Below are positions 7,280-11,589 of a DNA stretch of 11,589 bases, piece after piece. A program made the translations under genes and the position numbers. The stretch is from Deltaproteobacteria bacterium (GTDB lineage: Bacteria; Desulfobacterota; DSM-4660; Desulfatiglandales; B25-G16): positions 280,036-291,624 of the forward strand of contig CP070752.1 in the NCBI GenBank assembly GCA_020348625.1. The letters run 5' to 3'. The notes under the pieces are model-generated. The model worked only from the letters and a program-made list of their open reading frames with translations, was not told where the DNA came from and made no database searches. Position 1 is the stretch's first letter. Every line of letters starts with the position of its first letter.

Positions 7280-7411
7280 ATGGTTAAAGAGTATCTATGG
7301 ACAGAGGGCAGGTTTCAGCACCTGACGATGGGGGATGTGGAGCAGATACAATCTTACGTTGATACGTTTAGGGATCGCCTCGTGAGAAGGGAACACGGAG
7401 AATCCCTTTAG
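7280..7411 (+). pseudogene. Remnant of a 2-oxoacid:ferredoxin oxidoreductase beta subunit (C-terminal end)
   Basis: A short open frame of 43 codons (open from 7223 without a start) ends at TAG 7409-7411. The translated stretch VKEYLWTEGRFQHLTMGDVE, followed by IQSYVDTFRDRL, resembles the extreme C-terminus of PorB/VorB-type beta subunits of pyruvate or 2-ketoacid:ferredoxin oxidoreductases, where a P-V-E-E-Y-L, GRF-x-HL and IQ-x-x-VD pattern closes the protein. Family members are about 250-300 residues, and the thiamine-diphosphate-binding part is not found upstream, so this is most likely what remains after a deletion. No good ribosome binding site precedes the ATG at 7280. The similarity is recalled from memory, not searched; a real small protein is less likely but not excluded. 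Confidence 0.45.
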
Positions 7412-7450
7412 CCGAGAAAAGGATGGGTAAACGCAGAGAGGAGGATTGAC

Positions 7451-8734
7451 ATGGATTATTTTCTTAACTCTGAGGGCCAAAAAACCTATTTCTCCCTCCC
7501 GAAGGGCTGGAATGTCCTCTGCTGCCAGGACAATCCTCCTGTCTCCGGTGCTGCCGACCCGCTGACAGAGATAAAAAATGCGCTCGACCACCCCATTGGC
7601 TCACAAAAGATCGAAGAATTGGCACGGCCGGGGATGGAGGCTGCGGTTTTGTTCGATGATTTACAGCGGCCAACACCGGCTCACCTCGCCCTGCCTGAAA
7701 TTCTTAACCGGCTCAACAAGGGGGGCATTCCGGATGAGCGGATTTTTGGCATTTGCGCCCTCGGGACCCATCCGAGGCCCGGTATAGAGCAATTAAAAAG
7801 CAAGGTTGGAGATGAAGCCTTTTCCCGGCTTCAGGGAAGACTCTTTGCCCATGATCCCCATGCGTCCGATAACGTTATCATCGGTAGAACCCACAGGGGA
7901 ACGCTCGTTGAGGTCAATCACCGTGTTGCATTCGCCGACTTGATTATAGGAGTCGGAGAATGCATACCCCATCCTATTGCGGGATTCGGCGGGGGGTGCA
8001 AGATCATTGTGCCTGGCGTAGCCTCATATCGTTCGGTGGCCGACCATCATTTTACCTGGATGCGTCACCAAAACAGCAAGGTGAACCTGTTGACCGGCAA
8101 CCACTTCTACGAAGATATCGTGGATGCGGGCCGCCTTGCGAGGTTAACGTTCAAGCTTGACCTTATCATCAACGAGAAAAGGGAGGTTATCCGCGCCTTT
8201 TCGGGAGATCCGGTTGAAGAACACAGAGAGGCCTCCAGCTTTGCTGCATCCCTTTATCTGGTTACACTGCCCAAGCTCGCCGATGTCACCATTATCTCGG
8301 CCTTTCCAATGGAGATAGGCGTTCAGGCTCCGAAGGCCCTGGATATGGCAGCCTTCTGCACGCGGTCAGGAGGGGCTATCATATGGGCAGCCCCGCAGAA
8401 GCAGGCAGGGCCCATCATGCCGTTGATTCAGGAAATGGCAAGTGATGAGACAGCCGGCGATTTCCATCGGCGGCTCGCACAAGGAGATATACCCGAGCAC
8501 CTCCGGGTGTTCGGAATCTCTTACATCATGCAGGTTGTATACTTCAAGGCCAAGGCCGAGAAGTTCGACGTCTATCATGTAACTCAGGGACTAACGCCCG
8601 AGCAGGTGGCGATGATGAACTTCACCCATGCGCCGACCATACAGGGGGCAGTCGATCAGGTTGTCCAGAAGATGCCCCACGCCGATGTAGCCATTTTCCC
8701 GTCGGGAGGCACGATCATTCCTGAGGTGCAGTAG
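7451..8734 (+). CDS. LarA-family protein (nickel-dependent lactate racemase homologue, DUF2088)
   Basis: Cytoplasmic enzyme of the LarA family, whose characterised members interconvert stereoisomers of lactate or other 2-hydroxyacids with a nickel-pincer nucleotide cofactor. The 427-residue length is normal. Family signatures are present: FDDLQRPTP at 68-76 (Arg73), ALGTHPRPG at 103-111 (His107), and PHPIAGFGGGCKIIVPG at 173-189. From the known L. plantarum LarA positions (His108, His174, Lys184, His200), the equivalents here are His107, His174, Lys184 and His200, so the residues that bind nickel and tether the cofactor are kept. The ATG has an AGGAGG ribosome binding site six bases upstream. 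The cofactor-making genes larB, larC and larE are not in the window and must be elsewhere if the enzyme is active. The substrate cannot be deduced; non-lactate hydroxyacids are common in this family. Confidence 0.88.
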   Translation: MDYFLNSEGQKTYFSLPKGWNVLCCQDNPPVSGAADPLTEIKNALDHPIGSQKIEELARPGMEAAVLFDDLQRPTPAHLALPEILNRLNKGGIPDERIFGICALGTHPRPGIEQLKSKVGDEAFSRLQGRLFAHDPHASDNVIIGRTHRGTLVEVNHRVAFADLIIGVGECIPHPIAGFGGGCKIIVPGVASYRSVADHHFTWMRHQNSKVNLLTGNHFYEDIVDAGRLARLTFKLDLIINEKREVIRAFSGDPVEEHREASSFAASLYLVTLPKLADVTIISAFPMEIGVQAPKALDMAAFCTRSGGAIIWAAPQKQAGPIMPLIQEMASDETAGDFHRRLAQGDIPEHLRVFGISYIMQVVYFKAKAEKFDVYHVTQGLTPEQVAMMNFTHAPTIQGAVDQVVQKMPHADVAIFPSGGTIIPEVQ

Positions 8735-8817
8735 TAGCTAATTTTCTTTAGATGCCGTGAAGTAAACCGGTATTTCCTCCCAAACTCTCAGCGGAAGCAA
8801 AAAGAAGCAGTCTCGAG

Positions 8818-8860
8818 CCACCCTTGCCGCATGTGCATGCGTTGAAACGGCACAAGGTGG
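8818..8860. terminator. Imperfect hairpin between convergent genes, possible bidirectional terminator
   Basis: Arms CCACCCTTGCCG (8818-8829) and CGGCACAAGGTGG (8848-8860) form an imperfect stem of about 11 pairs, with small bulges, around an 18-base loop. It sits in the 132-base gap between the racemase homologue stop and the convergent transporter stop, where a shared terminator is expected. There is no clear T tract on either side, so intrinsic termination would be weak. Confidence 0.35.
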
Positions 8861-8866
8861 TGCAAA

Positions 8867-9805
8867 TCAGTTAACACCTTGGGCGCCGCGCTGTTTACGA
8901 TCCAGACGCCAGGAGCGGTAGAGCTTTAACGGGAGTATGAGACCGAAAAAAGGAAAATGGTACATTGCTGCGAGGGTGGCTTCTAAAGGCCCGAAGAACT
9001 GGGAGGCAAATACAATGATTAATACGCTGTTCATATTTCCCAAACTGATTACACCGGCCAGTTGATTCTCCAAGCTTGCGAGCGGGAGAGACAGGATCCC
9101 GGCCAAAAGATATATCCCCGATAGTATCACGGCAATGGCCAGGGCCGTGAGGATTGTAGCAGGCTCTTGGCAGAAGAAGTCGGCATACTGTGAAAAGACC
9201 CCCATATTGATGATAAAGAAGATGACCAAGGATATGGGGAATTGTCGTCTCATGAGCCCGTCTATCAAGGCCGGTTTAAAGCGTCTGAGCGTTTCAACAG
9301 CAAAGATGGGAATAAAGACGACCAAACAGAGCATGCGGATCATCGCAAAAAGGGATATATCCACTGAGCGAGCCAAGAGTATCTTGATGATGGCAGGCAA
9401 AGTAAAGGGGGCAAGCAAAGAGGTAATAACTACTACAACGAGAACCAGGGGGCTATTGGCTTCTACCACGTTTGCAATGAAAGGCGCCACCACGCCTGTC
9501 GAAATACCCGATAGCAGGAGTGCCGCAAGGGCATAGGAGGGGCACAGAACCTTGAAGAGGAAATAGACCCCGATGGGCAGCACAATCGTTTTCACCACGG
9601 CCAGAAGCGCGATGGTCCCCGCAGCTTTTTTGAGTGTCAGGTAGATGGTATCCGTCTTGATGGTAAGAAAGCTCAAGAAAAGCAGAAGCATCATTAGATA
9701 GAGAACAAAGGGCTGAAATAGGGAACCTATGCGTGGGAGCAGGACCCCTGTGAGGATGGAAACGAATATGACCAAAAGCAGAATGAGATCTTGTATGCGG
9801 AACAT
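8867..9805 (-). CDS. BASS-family (bile acid:sodium symporter-like) membrane transporter
   Basis: Inner-membrane secondary transporter, probably of an organic anion with sodium or protons. The 312-residue protein is almost entirely hydrophobic, with about nine to ten membrane segments in the layout of the bile acid:sodium symporter family. Two polar regions that form the crossed, discontinuous helices in this family are recognisable: SGISTGVVAPFIANVVE at 99-115 and SLGNMNSVLIIVFASQFFG at 254-272, the latter followed by ATLAAMYHFPFF. The start ATG is preceded by AAAGGA at good spacing. It is transcribed toward the racemase homologue and away from the solute-binding protein gene. Known family substrates include bile acids, pyruvate, pantoate and other carboxylates; which applies here is unknown. 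Auxin-carrier or arsenite (ACR3) families share the fold but fit the motifs less well. Confidence 0.78.
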   Translation of the reverse strand: MFRIQDLILLLVIFVSILTGVLLPRIGSLFQPFVLYLMMLLLFLSFLTIKTDTIYLTLKKAAGTIALLAVVKTIVLPIGVYFLFKVLCPSYALAALLLSGISTGVVAPFIANVVEANSPLVLVVVVITSLLAPFTLPAIIKILLARSVDISLFAMIRMLCLVVFIPIFAVETLRRFKPALIDGLMRRQFPISLVIFFIINMGVFSQYADFFCQEPATILTALAIAVILSGIYLLAGILSLPLASLENQLAGVISLGNMNSVLIIVFASQFFGPLEATLAAMYHFPFFGLILPLKLYRSWRLDRKQRGAQGVN

Positions 9806-9950
9806 GTTTTCCTTTAAAAAACCTGATAGTCGCGCGATAGCAGAGCAAAATTCATAGCACAGAAAACAATGCAGCGGAAATCAAAAAGGACGGGGTAATG
9901 GTGGCCGCATCGAATCTCCGGACAGGCACCCTATTCAAGAGGACGGGAGA

Positions 9951-9999
9951 TGAATAATCTTGAGTTAAGCCCTCGCCTTTGGCTGGGAAGGATTATTCA
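9951..9999. repeat. 9-bp perfect inverted repeat with 31-base spacer
   Basis: TGAATAATC (9951-9959) and GATTATTCA (9991-9999) are perfect reverse complements. With a one-base bulge the stem can extend by a TT/AA pair, and the spacer contains a smaller AGCC/GGCT pairing. In a divergent intergenic region this could be a regulator-binding site or a folded RNA leader element; sequence alone does not decide. Confidence 0.45.
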
Positions 10000-10062
10000 A
10001 TGGTTTGACGATGGATCAGCATGACAAAAATAGCTGGAAAGTGTCGGACTGGGAAATGTCTG

Positions 10063-10095
10063 TTGACATGGCGAGTGATATTAGGTCAATATAAT
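10063..10095 (+). promoter_or_regulatory. Possible housekeeping promoter elements for the binding-protein gene
   Basis: A perfect TTGACA (10063-10068) and a perfect TATAAT (10090-10095) occur on the plus strand upstream of the solute-binding protein gene. The spacing between them is 21 bases, clearly longer than the usual 16-18, so they may not work as a pair. At 17-base spacing the -10 would be the poor TCAATA. Confidence 0.25.
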
Positions 10096-10204
10096 AAGAT
10101 ATGGTTTAATCGCTTCTCGATGTGCGGGGCCATAGCATTGTTCTGCGCGTCGAGGCGGCGGATTGCTCTACTGAAAGGAGGTGAAAAGACCTTTTGGAGA
10201 TACA

Positions 10205-10270
10205 ATGGGGGTGGAGTTGAGGCCGAGACGCTTTCGACGCCACCGTAAGGCCGATCACTTTTGGCAATAG
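10205..10270 (+). CDS. Possible short Arg-rich leader peptide (21 codons)
   Basis: A 21-codon frame (MGVELRPRRFRRHRKADHFWQ without its last residue is the readable part) contains six arginines, plus lysine and histidine residues. It has GGAG five bases before its ATG and stops 15 bases before the start of the solute-binding protein gene. Position and composition would suit a leader peptide, but so short a frame can arise by chance and there is no comparative support. Confidence 0.2.
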   Translation: MGVELRPRRFRRHRKADHFWQ

Positions 10271-10285
10271 CAGGAGGTGTGAGAT

Positions 10286-11589
10286 ATGAGAACTGGCAAA
10301 CTTTTGCTGCTTGGTATCATGGTAGTGGCTTTGGCGTTTTTGCCGGCCAAGGGTTTTGCTAAGGAGACCTTGGTGTATGGGACCACCGAGAAGGTCATCG
10401 ATATGGACCCGGCCAATGCCTATGATTTTCACACGTGGGAGATCTTTTACAATATCTACCAGGGGCTTCTTAAGTATCCCCCGGGCAAGACCAACCTTGT
10501 TCCAGGTTTGGCCGAATCTTATGAGATCGGTGCTGGTGGCAAGGAATATACCTTTAAGCTCAGAGAAGGCCTGAAGTTCACCGACGGCACACCCTTTGAC
10601 GCCTCGGCAGTCAAGTGGTCTATTGACCGGGTGATAGCCTTGGAGGGAGATCCTTCGTGGCTGGTTACGGATTTCGTAGCCAGTGTGGAGGTGGTGGACA
10701 AATATCGGGTGAAATTCATCCTCAAGAACCCTGTGGCATATTTTCCCTCATTGGTGGCCTCGGTACCCTATTATCCGGTAAACCCGAATATCTATCCCGT
10801 GGATAAGATTGTTCGTGATCCATCGGAGCTCAAAGGGGGCAAGTTGGTTGGCCTGGGCCCATACAAGGTTGCGTCATTCAAGCGGGATCAGGAGATCGTG
10901 ATGGAGGCAAACCCATATTACTACGGGGAAAAGCCGAAAAACGATCAGATCGTGATACGGTATTTTGCCGATGCCACCACCATGCGACTTGCCATCGAAA
11001 AGGGAGAGCTGGACTTCGCCTTTAAGACGATTAATCCCTCGGACATCAGGGACCTGGAGAAATCCGACAAGGTTCAGACCATTAAGGCCCGGGGCCCTTA
11101 CATCAGGTATATGTGTTTTCTTTGCGACACCCCTCCTTTCAACGACAAGGTGTTGCGGCAGGCGGTAGCCGCTGCTATCAACCGGCCGCCGCTTCTCGAG
11201 AAGGTCTTCCTGGGTCAGAACGCCCCGCTCTATTCCATGGTGCCCATGGACATGTGGTCCCACATCGACGCCTTTAAGACCGTCTTTGGCGACGGCAACA
11301 TTGACAAGTCCAGGAGCTTGTTGGCCTCTCGAGGATATAGTGAAAGCAAACCCTTCACCTTCGAGCTCTGGTACACGCCCAGCCACTACGGTGACACCGA
11401 GGTCGACATGGCAGCGGTGCTCAAGGATCAGCTCGAGGCCACCGGGATGATGAAGGTGAATGTCAAGTCTGCCGAATGGGCTACGTACCGGGATAACTGG
11501 AAAAACAAGGTGATGCCGGCGTATCTCCTGGGCTGGTACCCGGACTACATCGATCCGGATAATTACACGGCCGCCTTTGCAGGAACGGC
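10286..11589 (+). CDS. Family-5 (Dpp/Opp/Nik-type) ABC transporter substrate-binding protein, 3' end outside window
   Basis: Periplasmic binding protein of a peptide/nickel/oligosaccharide-type ABC importer. The frame is open from the ATG at 10286 to the end of the window (434 codons plus two bases). An AGGAGGTG ribosome binding site lies just ahead of the ATG. Residues 1-25 form a Sec signal peptide ending in GFA, without a lipobox cysteine, so the protein is probably free in the periplasm. The SBP_bac_5 signature is clear at about 71-113: LVPGLAESYE, then YTFKLREGLKFTDGTPFDAS and VKWSIDR. Further family hallmarks are GLGPYKVASFKRDQEIVMEANPYY without its last residue, FNDKVLRQAVAAAINR, and GWYPDYIDPDNY near the window end. 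Full-length members are about 500-540 residues, so roughly 80-100 residues are missing. Permease and ATPase genes are expected downstream, outside the window. The ligand is unknown; peptides are common, but so are other solutes. Confidence 0.92.
   Translation, partial: MRTGKLLLLGIMVVALAFLPAKGFAKETLVYGTTEKVIDMDPANAYDFHTWEIFYNIYQGLLKYPPGKTNLVPGLAESYEIGAGGKEYTFKLREGLKFTDGTPFDASAVKWSIDRVIALEGDPSWLVTDFVASVEVVDKYRVKFILKNPVAYFPSLVASVPYYPVNPNIYPVDKIVRDPSELKGGKLVGLGPYKVASFKRDQEIVMEANPYYYGEKPKNDQIVIRYFADATTMRLAIEKGELDFAFKTINPSDIRDLEKSDKVQTIKARGPYIRYMCFLCDTPPFNDKVLRQAVAAAINRPPLLEKVFLGQNAPLYSMVPMDMWSHIDAFKTVFGDGNIDKSRSLLASRGYSESKPFTFELWYTPSHYGDTEVDMAAVLKDQLEATGMMKVNVKSAEWATYRDNWKNKVMPAYLLGWYPDYIDPDNYTAAFAGT

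Larger units (their letters stand above)
9806..10285. other. Divergent regulatory region between transporter and binding-protein genes
   Basis: A 480-base region without a convincing long gene. It holds the inverted repeat at 9951-9999, a possible promoter at 10063-10095 and a possible 21-codon leader frame at 10205-10270. A strong isolated Shine-Dalgarno-like AGGAGG occurs at 10176-10181 with no start codon at suitable spacing. A 75-codon frame from 10021 has no family features and no clear ribosome binding site. Confidence 0.5.

Noticed and set aside
10069..10085. Possible sigma-54 promoter (TGGC followed by TTAG)
   Set aside because: The -12 element lacks the essential GC, so the match is only partial.
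10021..10248. 75-codon plus-strand frame upstream of the binding-protein gene
   Set aside because: No domain features and no good ribosome site; it overlaps the candidate promoter region and the Arg-rich frame.
1..11589. CRISPR arrays, tRNA or rRNA genes, transposases, phage genes
   Set aside because: No regularly spaced direct repeats, no structural RNA signature and no recombinase or transposase motifs were seen on either strand.

Overview
The window looks like a chromosomal segment of a Gram-negative bacterium. An outer-membrane TolC-family channel, a periplasmic adaptor and several Sec-type signal peptides support this. The mid-range base composition, the mix of a LarA-type racemase homologue, a fragment resembling a 2-oxoacid:ferredoxin oxidoreductase and a family-5 solute-binding protein suggest an anaerobe, possibly a Desulfobacterota-like lineage. 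The lineage is an inference; no marker gene is present.

Left part (about 325-6965, all on the minus strand): a seven-gene cluster read from right to left. It encodes an ECF sigma factor, a zinc-finger transmembrane anti-sigma factor, a Spy/CpxP-like periplasmic protein, a TolC-like outer-membrane channel, a MacA-like adaptor, a MacB-type ATPase and a separate MacB-type permease. The first three genes overlap, as do the last two. A near-consensus ECF (RpoE-type) promoter lies just upstream of the sigma gene, which suggests autoregulation. The most unusual point is that the adaptor carries an extra helical segment with two LTxxQ-like motifs, the same kind as in the separate Spy-like protein. 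The whole cluster reads as an envelope-stress-sensing, self-regulated tripartite efflux or lipoprotein/peptide export system.

Middle (6966-8866): an intergenic stretch of about 485 bp holds a short open reading frame (7280-7411) that resembles only the C-terminal end of a 2-oxoacid:ferredoxin oxidoreductase beta subunit, probably a gene remnant. It is followed by a complete LarA-family (nickel-pincer lactate racemase-like) gene on the plus strand, with the key catalytic His/Lys positions conserved.

Right part (8867-11589): a BASS-family membrane transporter on the minus strand converges on the racemase homologue. A 480 bp divergent intergenic region contains a 9-bp perfect inverted repeat and a possible short Arg-rich leader peptide. 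It is followed by the 5' 434 codons of a family-5 (Dpp/Opp-type) periplasmic substrate-binding protein that runs off the window.
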